A DNA stretch of 64,000 nucleotides from Prochlorococcus sp. AG-355-N16 (GCA_003278545.1 QCEF01000005.1:62001-126000), one strand, 5' to 3'; shown: positions 23,013-34,059, numbered from the stretch's first letter. Numbers and translations are program-made. The notes: generated by a model from the letters alone, not told the origin.

Positions 23013-23170
23013 TGCCAATACCTCCTCACTTACCACAACTACAATATGGCTACGATGATGGCTTTACAACCATTGTTTTTGGGTTAATAGGAAGTTGCTT
23101 AGGATGTATCTTAATTTTATTAATTTCATTTTTTGAATTTAAATTCAAAAAGCAAAATAGTAAGCCTTAA
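23012..23170 (+). CDS. 52-aa single-span membrane peptide
   Basis: MPIPPHLPQLQYGYDDG leads into one membrane helix (TTIVFGLIGSCLGCILILLI) and a basic tail. It is coupled by TAATG overlap to the preceding gene and convergent with ychF. Confidence 0.62.
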   Translation: MPIPPHLPQLQYGYDDGFTTIVFGLIGSCLGCILILLISFFEFKFKKQNSKP

Positions 23171-23178
23171 GAGACTTA

Positions 23179-24270
23179 CTAAACATTAAATAAGAACTCC
23201 ATTACATCACCTTCGTTAACAATATATTCCTTACCTTCACTTCTTAAAAGACCTTTAGTTTTTGCATTGGCAATTGAACCTGAATCAATTAAATTTTGAT
23301 ACGAAATAGTCTGAGCTCTTATAAATCCTTTTTCAAAATCAGTATGAATTACTCCTGCTGCCTGTGGCGCAGTCATCCCATCTTTTATTGTCCAAGCTTT
23401 TGTCTCCTTTTCTCCGGTAGTGAAATAAGTTTTTAATCCCAATAATTTATATGTTGATCTAATTAATGAACTTAATCCCCCTTCTTCTACTCCTAAGCCA
23501 ATAAGGTAGTCTTTTTTATCTTCTGGTTCTAACTCTATTAATTCAGATTCGACTTGCGCTGATATTTTTATACATTCTGTATTTTCATTGCTTGCAAAAC
23601 TCTGAACTGTTGATGAAAAATCATTACCTTCAGCTAAGTCATTTTCATTCAAATTAGTTGCGTAAATAATTGGTTTAGCAGTAAGGAAGCCTAATTGCTT
23701 AATTATTAAATTTTCTTCTTCATTCAAAGATATTGATCTAACTGAAAGGCCTTTCTCTAGCTCTTCTTCAATTTTTTCTAGTAAGGTATCTTCTTTAGCT
23801 GCCTCTTTACTAGTTCTAACCTGTTTTTTAATTCTTTCTCTTCTTTTTTGGAGTTGAGATAAATCAGCTAAATTCAATTCCAGATTAATTATCTCAATGT
23901 CATCCAGGGGATCTACCTTTCCAGAAACATGAATTACATCAATATCTTCAAAGCACCTTACAACATGAACTATTGCATCAACCTCCCTAATATTTGATAA
24001 AAATTTATTTCCCAAACCTTCGCCTTTACTAGCTCCTTTTACTAGTCCTGCGATATCTACAAATTCAATTTTTGTTGGGATAATATTTTGGCTAGAACTT
24101 AAATTACCTAACTCTTGCAACCTTTGATCTGGGACTGAAACTATGCCTTTATTAGGTTCTATAGTACAAAAGGGAAAATTAGCCGCTTGGGCCTTTGCAT
24201 TTTCTACAAGTGCATTAAATAGAGTTGATTTTCCAACATTTGGTAATCCAATAATACCTGCTTTTAACAT
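23179..24270 (-). CDS. ychF: Ribosome-associated ATPase/GTPase YchF
   Basis: The 363-residue Obg-family protein has the P-loop GLPNVGKST (residues 8-16), a G2/G3 region with DIAGLVKGASKGEGLG, the NxxE-type G4 motif (ATNLNEND) and a C-terminal TGS domain ending NEGDVMEFLFNV. YchF/OLA1 hydrolyses ATP and associates with ribosomes in stress and redox responses. The length is standard. Confidence 0.97.
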   Translation of the reverse strand: MLKAGIIGLPNVGKSTLFNALVENAKAQAANFPFCTIEPNKGIVSVPDQRLQELGNLSSSQNIIPTKIEFVDIAGLVKGASKGEGLGNKFLSNIREVDAIVHVVRCFEDIDVIHVSGKVDPLDDIEIINLELNLADLSQLQKRRERIKKQVRTSKEAAKEDTLLEKIEEELEKGLSVRSISLNEEENLIIKQLGFLTAKPIIYATNLNENDLAEGNDFSSTVQSFASNENTECIKISAQVESELIELEPEDKKDYLIGLGVEEGGLSSLIRSTYKLLGLKTYFTTGEKETKAWTIKDGMTAPQAAGVIHTDFEKGFIRAQTISYQNLIDSGSIANAKTKGLLRSEGKEYIVNEGDVMEFLFNV

Positions 24271-24414
24271 TTGAAAAAACTTATGGAAAAATTATCAAGA
24301 AAACATCTTCTAGTAATATAGTATTTACTTAACCAATCTTGGATAAGTTAATTATAATCGTCTTGATTATTTATTTAGTTCCTAAATATTCTCTAATTCT
24401 GCTTTTAAAAAGAA

Positions 24415-25476
24415 ATGTTTGATTTAATAAAAAAAAATATAAATCTAAGAAGTGGAATTATATTGCTTTCTCTAGCTATATTTTTCGTTTTTATAACCAA
24501 TTCCTTCAAGAAAAATAAGTCAAAAGATATTTCTGATTTTGTAGTTCAAGTTGAAAAAGGAATCCTCTCAGATTCAATTAATACTAGTGGTGAAGTAAAA
24601 GCAATAAGGACAAGCAATATTGGGCCTCGGAAGCAAGGCGTAATAAAAGAAATCAAAGTAGATGAGGGCGATCTTGTAAAAAAAGATCAGGTTTTAGCTT
24701 CTCTTGATGATGAAGATTTTATCTATAAAATTGAAGAACTTGAATTAAATGTAGAAAAACAAAAATCTGAATTTTTAAGAAGGGAATATTTATATCAAGA
24801 AGGCGCAGTAAGTAAAGAAGACTATGAAAGTTATAAAAATAACTACAACATTAGTAGCGCAAAACTTAATGATGCAAAAGCTGAAAAAAGTTTCTATCTA
24901 ATTAAAGCTCCTTATGGAGGAAAGATAACTGCAAAATATGCTGAGATAGGATCTTATGTCACACCAAGTACAAACTTAAGTTCAGACCCTAAAACCAAAA
25001 ACTTTATTTTTGAACTATCAGAGGGCTTAGAAATTGTTGCCAAAGTTCCTGAGAGTGATATTGGCAGAATAAAAATAGGTCAAGAAGCTTCAGTAAGAAT
25101 TGAGGCTTATCCCTCAAAAAAATATATTGCCATAGTTAAAAAAATAGCTACAAGAGCTGTAAAAGATAATAATGTAACCTCATTCGAAGTAACTTTAAAT
25201 TTTAAAGATATTTCTGAAGAAATTAAAATTGGAATGACTGCTGATCTTGAATTTAGAGTTGAAGGTAATGAAGAAAAAATCCTAGTGCCAACAGTTTCTA
25301 TTGTCACAGAGAAAGGTGAAAAAGGAATTTTAAAAGTCGATAAAAATAATTCTCCTAAATTTGAAATAATTGAAATTGGCATTAGTAGTGGAAATAAAAC
25401 TTCAGTCATTGATGGATTAGAACCTGGAGAGCAAATCTTTATTGATATTCCACCTTGGGCTAAGAAGAGAAAATGA
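24415..25476 (+). CDS. HlyD/MFP-family membrane fusion protein
   Basis: The 353-residue protein has one N-terminal membrane helix (about residues 14-27), a lipoyl/barrel-sandwich half (GVIKEIKVDEGDLVKKDQVL), a central coiled coil (about 100-155), the second half (IKAPYGGKITAKYAEIGSYV) and a beta-barrel domain. It would link an inner-membrane exporter to an outer-membrane channel, but no permease or ATPase gene is adjacent. It overlaps polA by 4 nt (ATGA). Confidence 0.88.
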   Translation: MFDLIKKNINLRSGIILLSLAIFFVFITNSFKKNKSKDISDFVVQVEKGILSDSINTSGEVKAIRTSNIGPRKQGVIKEIKVDEGDLVKKDQVLASLDDEDFIYKIEELELNVEKQKSEFLRREYLYQEGAVSKEDYESYKNNYNISSAKLNDAKAEKSFYLIKAPYGGKITAKYAEIGSYVTPSTNLSSDPKTKNFIFELSEGLEIVAKVPESDIGRIKIGQEASVRIEAYPSKKYIAIVKKIATRAVKDNNVTSFEVTLNFKDISEEIKIGMTADLEFRVEGNEEKILVPTVSIVTEKGEKGILKVDKNNSPKFEIIEIGISSGNKTSVIDGLEPGEQIFIDIPPWAKKRK

Positions 25477-28403
25477 GTTTAAAATCGAAAAACTCTAAAA
25501 AACCAATTTTACTTTTAGTCGATGGCCACTCACTTGCTTTTAGAAGCTTCTATGCATTTAGCAAAGGGATTGATGGGGGTTTAACCACCAAAGAGGGATT
25601 CCCAACGAGTGTCACTTATGGATTTCTAAAAAGTCTTCTGGACAATTGCAAAAACATTAGTCCTGAAGGTGTTTGTATTACGTTTGATACCGAAAAACCA
25701 ACTTTCAGACATGAATTAGATCCAAACTATAAGGCCAATAGAGATGTGGCTCCAGATGTTTTTTTTCAGGATATTGAACAACTAGAAATCATTTTAGAAG
25801 AAAGTCTTAATTTACCAATTTTCAAATCTCCTGGGTACGAAGCAGATGATCTCCTAGGCACAATTGCAAATGATGCTGCTACTAAAGGTTGGTGCGTGAA
25901 TATTCTTTCTGGGGATCGGGACTTATTTCAATTAGTAGATGATCAAAAAGATATTTATGTACTTTATATGGGTGGTGGTCCATATGCAAAAAGTGGTAAT
26001 CCAACTCTTATGAATGAAAATGGAGTAAAAGAAAAATTAGGAGTTGCGCCAGAAAGAGTAGTTGATCTTAAAGCCCTAACTGGTGATAGTTCTGATAATA
26101 TTCCGGGTATTAAAGGGGTAGGTCCAAAAACTGCAATTAATCTACTAAAAGAGAATGACACTCTTGATGGAATCTATCAGGCTTTGGACAAGATTCAGAA
26201 GAACAACGATAAGAAATATAAAGGATTCATCAAAGGTTCAGTTATAGAAAAGCTCAGAAACGATAAACATAATGCTTTTCTTTCCAGGGATTTAGCAAAA
26301 ATAAATACTGAGGTTCCTTTAATTTTAAGTAACGGTTATGAATTAAAAAATATAAATCAAGAACTACTTTCAGAGTCACTGCAAAAACTTGAATTATCAA
26401 CACTACTTAGACAAATTGATATTTTCAATTCAACTTTCAGTAAAGGTGGTTTTGACAAAAATTATGTAGCTAAAGAAGACGAGAAGGCACCACAAGTCTC
26501 AAGTAATAAAGAATTAGAAAATAGTGAAAATAAAATCCCTAAAATCAACGTAATTGTTGTGAATAATTTAGAGTTACTTGATAAATTAATTCAAAGATTA
26601 AACAAGACCAATCAAATAGTTTCTTTAGATACAGAAACCAATAGTTTGAATCCAATCGATGCAGAACTTGTTGGGATAGGGTTATGTCTTGGAGAAGAAA
26701 GTGATGATTTATTTTATATACCTCTTGGTCATCAAACAAAAAAAGAGCCCTCCAATCAATTATCAATTGAAGATGTTTTCTCAAAGCTAAGAAATTGGAT
26801 AGAAGATCCAAACAAAGAAAAGGCACTCCAAAATTCTAAATTTGATAGGCAAATATTTTTTAATCATGGATTAGATCTTAAAGGCGTAACCTTTGACACC
26901 TTGTTAGCAGACTACCTTCTTAATAATCAGGAGAAGCATGGGTTAAGTGAAATTAGTTTTAGATTATTTGGATTTAAGCCCCCTTCATTTAAGGAGACAG
27001 TTGGGAAAAATAAAGACTTTTCATTTGTTGATATTGATGAAGCAAGTATTTACTGCGGTTATGATGTTTTTCTAACTTTTAAGATTGTCAAAATTTTTAA
27101 AGAAAGATTTTCAAAGGAAAAAGATGAATTAATCAAATTGTTCGAAGAAATCGAGCTGCCTTTAGAGCCGGTATTGTCCCAAATGGAAATAAATGGCATA
27201 ACCATCGATATCCCTTATTTGGAAAAACTCTCAAAAGAACTAAAAAGTACTTTAGAAGATATTGAAAGTAAAGTTTATAAGTTAGCAGAGGAGACTTTTA
27301 ATCTATCTTCACCAAAACAACTTGGTGAGATCTTGTTTGAAAAATTAAATTTGGATAAGAAAAAATCACGGAAAACAAAAACAGGATGGAGTACAGATGC
27401 AGTAGTTCTGGAAAGATTAGTAGACGAACATGAAATAATCCAACATTTAATACAACACAGAACTCTTAGCAAATTACTTAGCACCTATATTGATGCTCTT
27501 CCAAATCTTATTAACAAAAAGACTGGAAGAGTTCATACAAACTTTAATCAAGCTGCCACGGCGACTGGGAGACTAAGTAGTAGCAATCCTAATCTTCAAA
27601 ATATCCCGGTTAGGACTGAATTTAGCCGGAGAATCAGAAAAGCATTCTTGCCTGAAAGAAATTGGAAACTTTTATCAGCTGATTATTCTCAGATCGAGTT
27701 AAGAATACTCGCTCACTTAGCGGATGAAGAAATACTAATAAATGCGTTCCATAAAAATGATGACATTCATTCTTTGACTGCAAGATTAATTTTTGAGAAA
27801 GAAGAAATATCATCCGACGAAAGGAGAGTTGGCAAAACAATAAATTTTGGAGTTATCTATGGTATGGGTATAAAAAAGTTTGCCCGTTCAACAGGAGTAA
27901 GTACTTCAGAGGCAAAAGAATTCCTAATAAAATACAAAGAAAGATATTCAAAAATTTTCAAATTTCTTGAACTCCAAGAAAGGCTTGCCTTATCAAAAGG
28001 TTATGTAAAAACAATTTTTGGTCGAAAAAGAGAATTTAAGTTTGATAAAAATGGACTTGGAAGATTAATAGGGAAAGATCCTTACGAAATTGACCTGCAA
28101 TCTGCAAGAAGGGCTGGCATGGAAGCACAGTCATTAAGAGCCGCAGCTAATGCACCAATTCAGGGTTCAAGTGCAGACATTATTAAAATTGCGATGGTTC
28201 AACTAAATAAGAAATTCATAGAAATGAACGTTCCTGCAAAAATGCTTTTACAAGTACATGATGAATTATTGTTTGAAGTTGAACCAGATTCTTTGGAAAT
28301 TACGACGAAATTAGTAAAGAAGACTATGGAAGATTGTGTAAAATTAAATGTACCTCTTCTAGTTGATATTGGTATTGGAGACAATTGGATGGAGACAAAA
28401 TAA
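25473..28403 (+). CDS. polA: DNA polymerase I
   Basis: The 976-residue protein has all three domains: the 5' nuclease (about 1-300, with EADDLLGT and GDSSDNIPG), the 3'-5' exonuclease (SLDTETNS near residue 387, later NSKFDRQ and YCGYDV, so proofreading residues are kept), and the polymerase (motif A DYSQIELRILAHL near 735, motif C VHDELLFEVE near 929). It fills gaps and removes primers. Coupled to the upstream HlyD gene by overlap. Confidence 0.97.
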   Translation: MSLKSKNSKKPILLLVDGHSLAFRSFYAFSKGIDGGLTTKEGFPTSVTYGFLKSLLDNCKNISPEGVCITFDTEKPTFRHELDPNYKANRDVAPDVFFQDIEQLEIILEESLNLPIFKSPGYEADDLLGTIANDAATKGWCVNILSGDRDLFQLVDDQKDIYVLYMGGGPYAKSGNPTLMNENGVKEKLGVAPERVVDLKALTGDSSDNIPGIKGVGPKTAINLLKENDTLDGIYQALDKIQKNNDKKYKGFIKGSVIEKLRNDKHNAFLSRDLAKINTEVPLILSNGYELKNINQELLSESLQKLELSTLLRQIDIFNSTFSKGGFDKNYVAKEDEKAPQVSSNKELENSENKIPKINVIVVNNLELLDKLIQRLNKTNQIVSLDTETNSLNPIDAELVGIGLCLGEESDDLFYIPLGHQTKKEPSNQLSIEDVFSKLRNWIEDPNKEKALQNSKFDRQIFFNHGLDLKGVTFDTLLADYLLNNQEKHGLSEISFRLFGFKPPSFKETVGKNKDFSFVDIDEASIYCGYDVFLTFKIVKIFKERFSKEKDELIKLFEEIELPLEPVLSQMEINGITIDIPYLEKLSKELKSTLEDIESKVYKLAEETFNLSSPKQLGEILFEKLNLDKKKSRKTKTGWSTDAVVLERLVDEHEIIQHLIQHRTLSKLLSTYIDALPNLINKKTGRVHTNFNQAATATGRLSSSNPNLQNIPVRTEFSRRIRKAFLPERNWKLLSADYSQIELRILAHLADEEILINAFHKNDDIHSLTARLIFEKEEISSDERRVGKTINFGVIYGMGIKKFARSTGVSTSEAKEFLIKYKERYSKIFKFLELQERLALSKGYVKTIFGRKREFKFDKNGLGRLIGKDPYEIDLQSARRAGMEAQSLRAAANAPIQGSSADIIKIAMVQLNKKFIEMNVPAKMLLQVHDELLFEVEPDSLEITTKLVKKTMEDCVKLNVPLLVDIGIGDNWMETK

Positions 28404-28427
28404 ACCTCATGAAATACTTAATTTAAG

Positions 28428-29897
28428 ATGATCAAACTTTTTAATACTTTAAGCAGAAGAGTTGAGGTTTTTAAGCCTATTGATGATGTAGTAAAAATAT
28501 ATTGTTGTGGAGTAACTGTTTATGATTTATGTCATCTTGGTCATGCCAGAAGTTATATAGCTTGGGATGTATTGAGAAGATTTTTAATTTACAGTGATTA
28601 CAAAGTTAAGTATGTTCAAAATTTTACAGATATTGATGACAAGATCTTAAAAAGAGCTAAAGAAGAAAGCAGTTCAATGAAGGAAGTATCTGAAAAAAAT
28701 ATTATTGAATTTCATAAAGATATGGATTCTTTAGGAATAATGCGTCCGGATAGTATGCCAAGAGCAACGAATCATATATGCAATATCTGCTCCTTCATAA
28801 CAATCCTTGAGGACAAAGGTTATGCATACTCTAGGGATGGAGATGTTTATTATTCTGTTTTAAAAAATAAAAATTATGGAAAGCTAAGTAATCAAAATAT
28901 GCAAGAACAAAATACTAATCAGCAAGGAAGAATGGCTAATGATGAAAATAGTAAAAAACTTAATCCGCAAGATTTTGCACTATGGAAAAAAGCCAAAGAT
29001 GATGAACCATTTTTTGATTCACCATGGGGTAAAGGTAGGCCAGGCTGGCATATTGAATGTTCGGCGATGGTTAAAGATGAATTAGGAGATACTATTGATA
29101 TCCATTTAGGTGGTTCTGATTTGATTTTCCCACATCATGAGAATGAAATCGCGCAATCAGAAGCAGCCAATGGCAAAAAGCTAGCGAACTATTGGTTACA
29201 CAATGGGATGGTCAATGTAAATGGACAAAAGATGAGTAAATCCCTTAAAAATTTTAAAACTATCAGAGAGCTAATTAAGTCAGGTATAAGTCCTATGACT
29301 TTGCGATATTTTGTTATGACTGTGAATTATAGAAAACCACTTGATCTTACTGAAGAAGCTTTAAGGAGTGCTTCAGAAGCTTGGAAAAACATTAATGTAG
29401 CCCTTTCATTTATGGACCTTACAAAAGGTGCTTTTAGATCGATTGATAAAAATGAATCTCTCGAAGAAGAATATAAAGAGAAAATAAGTTTTGAATTATC
29501 TCAAAAAAAGCTTAAATTTTCTGAGGCTCTTGGAAATGATCTTAATACGGCAGGTGCTATTGCAATTATTTACGATTTAGCAAAACCATTAAAAAACTTT
29601 TTAAACCAATTTCAAAGGGTTGAAGGTTTTAAAATAGGCCTAAATGAAAAATTCTTTCTACTTGAGAATTTTAAAACTCTTGAAAAGTTGACCGAGGTAC
29701 TTGGTCTTAAAAAAGAGGTTTTAGTAAAAGAAAGTAAAATAAAAGAAGATGAAATATCATCGCTTATTAATGAAAGATTGAAAGCAAAAATGGAAAAGAA
29801 TTATGCGAAGGCGGATGAAATCAGGAATTTGTTAAAGGAAAAAGGTATTGAACTTATTGATCAATCAAAGGAAATAACAACATGGATAAGGGTCTAA
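28428..29897 (+). CDS. cysS: Cysteinyl-tRNA synthetase
   Basis: The 489-residue class I synthetase has the zinc-ligand CCGVTVYDL, the HIGH-type motif HLGHARS, a second zinc region (GWHIECSAM and HHENE) and the signature KMSKSLKNF. The C-terminus has the typical extension (KADEIRNLLKEKGIEL). The length is normal. Confidence 0.97.
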   Translation: MIKLFNTLSRRVEVFKPIDDVVKIYCCGVTVYDLCHLGHARSYIAWDVLRRFLIYSDYKVKYVQNFTDIDDKILKRAKEESSSMKEVSEKNIIEFHKDMDSLGIMRPDSMPRATNHICNICSFITILEDKGYAYSRDGDVYYSVLKNKNYGKLSNQNMQEQNTNQQGRMANDENSKKLNPQDFALWKKAKDDEPFFDSPWGKGRPGWHIECSAMVKDELGDTIDIHLGGSDLIFPHHENEIAQSEAANGKKLANYWLHNGMVNVNGQKMSKSLKNFKTIRELIKSGISPMTLRYFVMTVNYRKPLDLTEEALRSASEAWKNINVALSFMDLTKGAFRSIDKNESLEEEYKEKISFELSQKKLKFSEALGNDLNTAGAIAIIYDLAKPLKNFLNQFQRVEGFKIGLNEKFFLLENFKTLEKLTEVLGLKKEVLVKESKIKEDEISSLINERLKAKMEKNYAKADEIRNLLKEKGIELIDQSKEITTWIRV

Positions 29898-29979
29898 ATT
29901 TTAAGAAAAAAACCAATTTGAAATTTTTGTTTTTTAAATACACCTTTAAATGGGAAGATATTAGAAATATCAGAGAAAA

Positions 29980-31209
29980 TTGAAATACATTACTGTGCTC
30001 GGTTCTACTGGTTCAATAGGGACTCAAACTCTCGAAATAGCTAGTGAGCAGCCTGATAAGTTTAAAGCCGTAGCTCTTTCTGCAGGAAGAAATATTAATT
30101 TATTGACTGAACAAGTTAAAACACATAAACCAGAGGTAGTTGCAATTGAGGATGAAAGTCTTATAGAAGATTTAAAAAATAATATTAATAACTTAGATTT
30201 GGATTGTGCTCCCTTGGTTTTAGGTGGAAAGCAGGGGATTAATGCAGTCGCAGCATGGGATAAGGCAGATACTGTTGTAACAGGGATAGTAGGCTGTGCA
30301 GGCTTAATTCCAACAATGTCAGCAATTAATGCGGGGAAAAATATTGCACTTGCTAACAAAGAAACTTTAATTGCGGCAGGACCAATTGTTATTCCTGCAT
30401 TAAAGAAAAATAATAGTAGGCTTTTACCTGCTGATTCAGAACACTCTGCTATCTTTCAATGTTTACAAGGATTACCTAATTCTGAAAATGCAGATTTTTC
30501 AACAGGTGTGATGCCCAAGGGTTTAAAAGCCATACATTTAACAGCTTCTGGTGGTGCTTTCAGAGATTGGCCTGTTGAGGATTTAAAGCATGTCACAGTA
30601 GAAGATGCGACTTCACATCCTAATTGGGATATGGGGAAAAAAATAACTGTAGATTCTGCAACTCTTATGAATAAAGGATTAGAAGTTATAGAAGCTCATT
30701 ATTTATTTGGGACCTCTTACGAAAATATCGAAATAGTTATCCACCCTCAAAGTATTATTCATTCAATGATTGAGATGGAAGATTCTTCAGTATTAGCTCA
30801 ATTAGGTTGGCCAGATATGAAACTACCCATTTTATATGCTATGAGTTGGCCTGAAAGATTTAAAACAAATTGGAAAAGATTAAACCTAAGTGAAATTGGA
30901 AAATTAACTTTTAAAGAGCCAGACGAGTTTAAATATCCATGCATGGGACTTGCCTATGCCGCAGGAAAATCTTCTGGGACTATGCCTGCAGTCTTAAATG
31001 CCGCTAATGAAATGGCTGTTGAACAATTCCTTAAAGAAAAAATTTCTTTTCAAGAAATTCCAACATTTATAAGTAAAGCTTGTGAATCACATATGGAGAA
31101 TTTGAATTTGAGTCCCGAATTGGAGGATATTCTTGAAGTAGACAATTGGGCCAGACTTTTTGTTGAGCAAGAAATTAATAAAGGGAAAAAATACGTAAGT
31201 ATTGGATAA
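29980..31209 (+). CDS. dxr: 1-deoxy-D-xylulose 5-phosphate reductoisomerase
   Basis: This is the second enzyme of the MEP isoprenoid pathway, which makes 2-C-methyl-D-erythritol 4-phosphate with NADPH. The N-terminal NADPH motif GSTGSIGTQ, active-site [22 protein letters not shown] and [20 protein letters not shown] (the last cut at 20) are all present in 409 residues. TTG at 29980 is the start because the Rossmann strand begins there. Confidence 0.96.
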   Translation: MKYITVLGSTGSIGTQTLEIASEQPDKFKAVALSAGRNINLLTEQVKTHKPEVVAIEDESLIEDLKNNINNLDLDCAPLVLGGKQGINAVAAWDKADTVVTGIVGCAGLIPTMSAINAGKNIALANKETLIAAGPIVIPALKKNNSRLLPADSEHSAIFQCLQGLPNSENADFSTGVMPKGLKAIHLTASGGAFRDWPVEDLKHVTVEDATSHPNWDMGKKITVDSATLMNKGLEVIEAHYLFGTSYENIEIVIHPQSIIHSMIEMEDSSVLAQLGWPDMKLPILYAMSWPERFKTNWKRLNLSEIGKLTFKEPDEFKYPCMGLAYAAGKSSGTMPAVLNAANEMAVEQFLKEKISFQEIPTFISKACESHMENLNLSPELEDILEVDNWARLFVEQEINKGKKYVSIG

Positions 31210-31211
31210 AA

Positions 31212-31553
31212 GTGAATATAAAAAAACATCTTCTCCTATGCGCAACACCCACAAAACAGAAATGCTTTAAAGGCAATGAAGGTCAAAAAACATGGGAATG
31301 TCTGAAAAAGACTTTAAAAAAATTTGAGAATGATCCCTGTACAAAAAACGTTCATATATTAAGATCAAAAGCTGACTGTTTAAGGATATGTAAGAACGGC
31401 CCAATTCTTCTAGTGTGGCCTGATGGTATTTGGTACGAGAAAGTTTCTCCAGAGAAAATTTCAGAAATTTTTACCTCACACATTATAAATGGTAAGCCAA
31501 TAGAAAAATGGATTTTTAAAAAAACACCATTTTTAAATAGTCCTAGATACTAA
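31212..31553 (+). CDS. Thioredoxin-like [2Fe-2S] ferredoxin domain protein
   Basis: The 113-residue protein has four candidate cluster cysteines: LLCATPTKQKC and, later, DCLRIC, in the order typical of thioredoxin-like 2Fe-2S ferredoxins, with NGPILLVWPDGIWY between the last pair and the helix. GTG start, 2 nt after dxr, so it is probably co-transcribed. Role in electron transfer is inferred. Confidence 0.82.
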   Translation: MNIKKHLLLCATPTKQKCFKGNEGQKTWECLKKTLKKFENDPCTKNVHILRSKADCLRICKNGPILLVWPDGIWYEKVSPEKISEIFTSHIINGKPIEKWIFKKTPFLNSPRY

Positions 31554-32631
31554 TTAACCAGTTCTTTACTACTTCGTCTGACCAGCAGCCATTAATAGAG
31601 TGAAAACCATTATGACCTCCTTTTTCAGTTATAAAAATAGTAAATTTATCAATAAATTTCCCTCTTAAATTCAAAGTTGCATTATATGGAACCCAAGGAT
31701 CATCCTTGGCATGAATAAAAAGCATTTGAGGTAATTTTTTTATTGAGTTTTGGATTCTAAATATTGGAGAAGCTTTAACATAATAATCTTCTAAAGAATC
31801 AAATCCCCAACTTGGAGCTGTAAATTTCTGATCAAATTCCCTTATGCTTTTTAAAGCTCTAATTTTTTTTCTTAATTTCTCATTATTAAGAATTTTGCCT
31901 TCATCATTAAATCCCTCCCATAACTGATTTTTTAAGCGATGAAGTAACCATTTTTGGTATATATAATTTCTAGATTTTTCAATGCAGAGACTGCATGATG
32001 ATAAATCTAAAGGGCTACTCACACAGGCTAGGCCATCTAAAAGTTTTTCTCCTTTGTTTTCATCGTAATCTAAGCAGGCATTTAAGAGAATTGTTCCGCC
32101 TAAAGATAATCCAACGCCGTAAATTGGAAGATTATTATTCCTTTTCATAAGATCTTTGAACTCTAAATTAATCAATTTTTTAAAATAATTAATTGCTGAA
32201 ATAACATCACTGGAGCATCTAGCACAATAATTTCCTTTGGCTAAATATCTCGCAGATCCAGATCCTCTTAGATTTAATTTGAGAACTCCAAAACCATTAT
32301 TGGCTAATTTTCTAGAGATTCTTCTTAAACCAAACCGTTTAGTTGAGCCCCCTAAACCATGTGTAACAATTATAAAACCCCTAAGTGACTCTAAGTTTTC
32401 AGGTAATTCTAAAAAACCTAAAAGATACTCAAATTCAAATTTTTGAGAAAGAATTTTATTAATCGGAAACAATATTTTTTTATTTTTTTTTGATTTACCA
32501 AAATCAATAATAAAAGTATCTCTCAAAGTTTGTAAGTCGCCACCTATCCAAGGTAAGACTTCTCTGAATGGCTTAATTTTTAAGTAATTTGAAAAACTAA
32601 AAGATATACTATTATTTCTCCCCAACTCCAA
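31543..32631 (-). CDS. Alpha/beta-hydrolase of the YheT type
   Basis: The 362-residue protein shows the YheT-family order: VTHGLGGSTKRFG (oxyanion), LNLRGSGSA, the nucleophile elbow GVGLSLGGTILLN, HAKDDPWVPY (Asp region) and the catalytic His in GGHNGFHS. It overlaps the 3' end of the upstream pntB by 20 nt and the convergent ferredoxin gene by 11 nt. The start is a TTG. Substrate unknown. Confidence 0.85.
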   Translation of the reverse strand: MELGRNNSISFSFSNYLKIKPFREVLPWIGGDLQTLRDTFIIDFGKSKKNKKILFPINKILSQKFEFEYLLGFLELPENLESLRGFIIVTHGLGGSTKRFGLRRISRKLANNGFGVLKLNLRGSGSARYLAKGNYCARCSSDVISAINYFKKLINLEFKDLMKRNNNLPIYGVGLSLGGTILLNACLDYDENKGEKLLDGLACVSSPLDLSSCSLCIEKSRNYIYQKWLLHRLKNQLWEGFNDEGKILNNEKLRKKIRALKSIREFDQKFTAPSWGFDSLEDYYVKASPIFRIQNSIKKLPQMLFIHAKDDPWVPYNATLNLRGKFIDKFTIFITEKGGHNGFHSINGCWSDEVVKNWLISI

Positions 32632-34051
32632 GATCCTTTAATTCTCCAATCAAATCATTCAGTACCTTTTTCGCATCACCAAAGACCATTGAGGTATTTG
32701 GCAGATCAAATAAATCATTTTTTATTCCTGAGTAACCTGCATTCATACCACGTTTAATTACAAATACCGTTCTTGCTTCCTGCACATCAAGAACTGGCAT
32801 GCCATATAAAGGAGAAGAACTATCATTTTTAGCTTGAGGATTAACCACATCATTTGCTCCTAAAACTAAAACAACATCCGTTGCTGGAAAATCAGGATTT
32901 ACAACGTCCATCTCTTTAAGTTGTTCGTAAGGAACATCTGCTTCTGCTAAAAGTACATTCATATGTCCAGGCATCCTTCCTGCTACAGGATGAATTGCAT
33001 AAACAACTTCAATACCATTTTGCTCTAGTTTTTTTGTAACTTCCCTCAAAGTATGTTGAGCTTGAGCAACTGCTAGACCATAACCAGGAACAATAATTAC
33101 CTTGTTTGCTGCTTCCAAAGTCAATGCACATTCTTCAACACTGCAAGAAGTTATATTTGTATATTCTCCTGAACCAGAAGAGGCTGTACTTTGAGCAGAT
33201 AAAGATCCTCCAAAAAGAACTGAGACTAATGATCTATTCATACCCTTGCACATTACTTGAGTAAGTATTAGGCCTGCTGCTCCAACCATTGCGCCTGCTA
33301 CTATCAAAAGCTGACTATCTACAACGAAACCTGCTGCTGCTGCTGCAATCCCTGAATAGCTATTTAATAAAGATATAACGACTGGCATATCAGCTCCACC
33401 AATTGGTAAAGTAACTCCAATACCTAATAAAGAGGAAACTATAACTAAAAGCCAAATAGAACTAGTATTGCCGTTTATCAAATCAAAAAAAGCTATCAAG
33501 GAAGCAACTGCAAAAACAATATTTACAAAATGTCTAACTTTGCTCTGAGTCCATCCTGGAGTTGACAACCAACCCTGCAATTTTGCCATCGCTACAATTG
33601 AACCTGTGAAAGTTATGGCACCAACAAATATAGAAACAGATATTGAAACTTCGTTAATCAGTGACTTAAAAAAATCAAAATTTTCTTGGCCATCAGATAT
33701 AGGAAAAATAGCTACTCCTAAGGCCACTAAAAGTGATGACATTCCTCCACAACCATTGAACAATGCCACTGTTTCAGGCATAGAGGTCATAGGTACTTTT
33801 TTAGCAAGAATTGCTCCGAATAAACTACCTATGATCGATCCAATTATTATCCAAATCCAAGACTGAATAGCAATTCCAGAAGTGCCTAAATAATAAGAAA
33901 GTAATCCTACTACTGATAGCGACATTGCAAAAGCAGCTAATCTATTGGCATCCCTTGCTGATTTTACTTTTGACAATCCTTTTATTCCCAAAGCAAGCAA
34001 AAGTACTGCTAGAAGGTCAATAACGAATTTAATGATTACAGGTAGATTCAT
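32612..34051 (-). CDS. pntB: NAD(P) transhydrogenase subunit beta
   Basis: The 479-residue membrane protein has about eight membrane helices in the first 270 residues and a C-terminal NADP-binding domain (PGYGLAVAQAQH, HPVAGRMPGHMN, LGANDVVNP). It transfers hydride from NADH to NADP coupled to proton flow. It is the last of the three pnt genes in one leftward operon. Confidence 0.97.
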   Translation of the reverse strand: MNLPVIIKFVIDLLAVLLLALGIKGLSKVKSARDANRLAAFAMSLSVVGLLSYYLGTSGIAIQSWIWIIIGSIIGSLFGAILAKKVPMTSMPETVALFNGCGGMSSLLVALGVAIFPISDGQENFDFFKSLINEVSISVSIFVGAITFTGSIVAMAKLQGWLSTPGWTQSKVRHFVNIVFAVASLIAFFDLINGNTSSIWLLVIVSSLLGIGVTLPIGGADMPVVISLLNSYSGIAAAAAGFVVDSQLLIVAGAMVGAAGLILTQVMCKGMNRSLVSVLFGGSLSAQSTASSGSGEYTNITSCSVEECALTLEAANKVIIVPGYGLAVAQAQHTLREVTKKLEQNGIEVVYAIHPVAGRMPGHMNVLLAEADVPYEQLKEMDVVNPDFPATDVVLVLGANDVVNPQAKNDSSSPLYGMPVLDVQEARTVFVIKRGMNAGYSGIKNDLFDLPNTSMVFGDAKKVLNDLIGELKDLGVGEK

Positions 34052-34059
34052 GTTAAAAA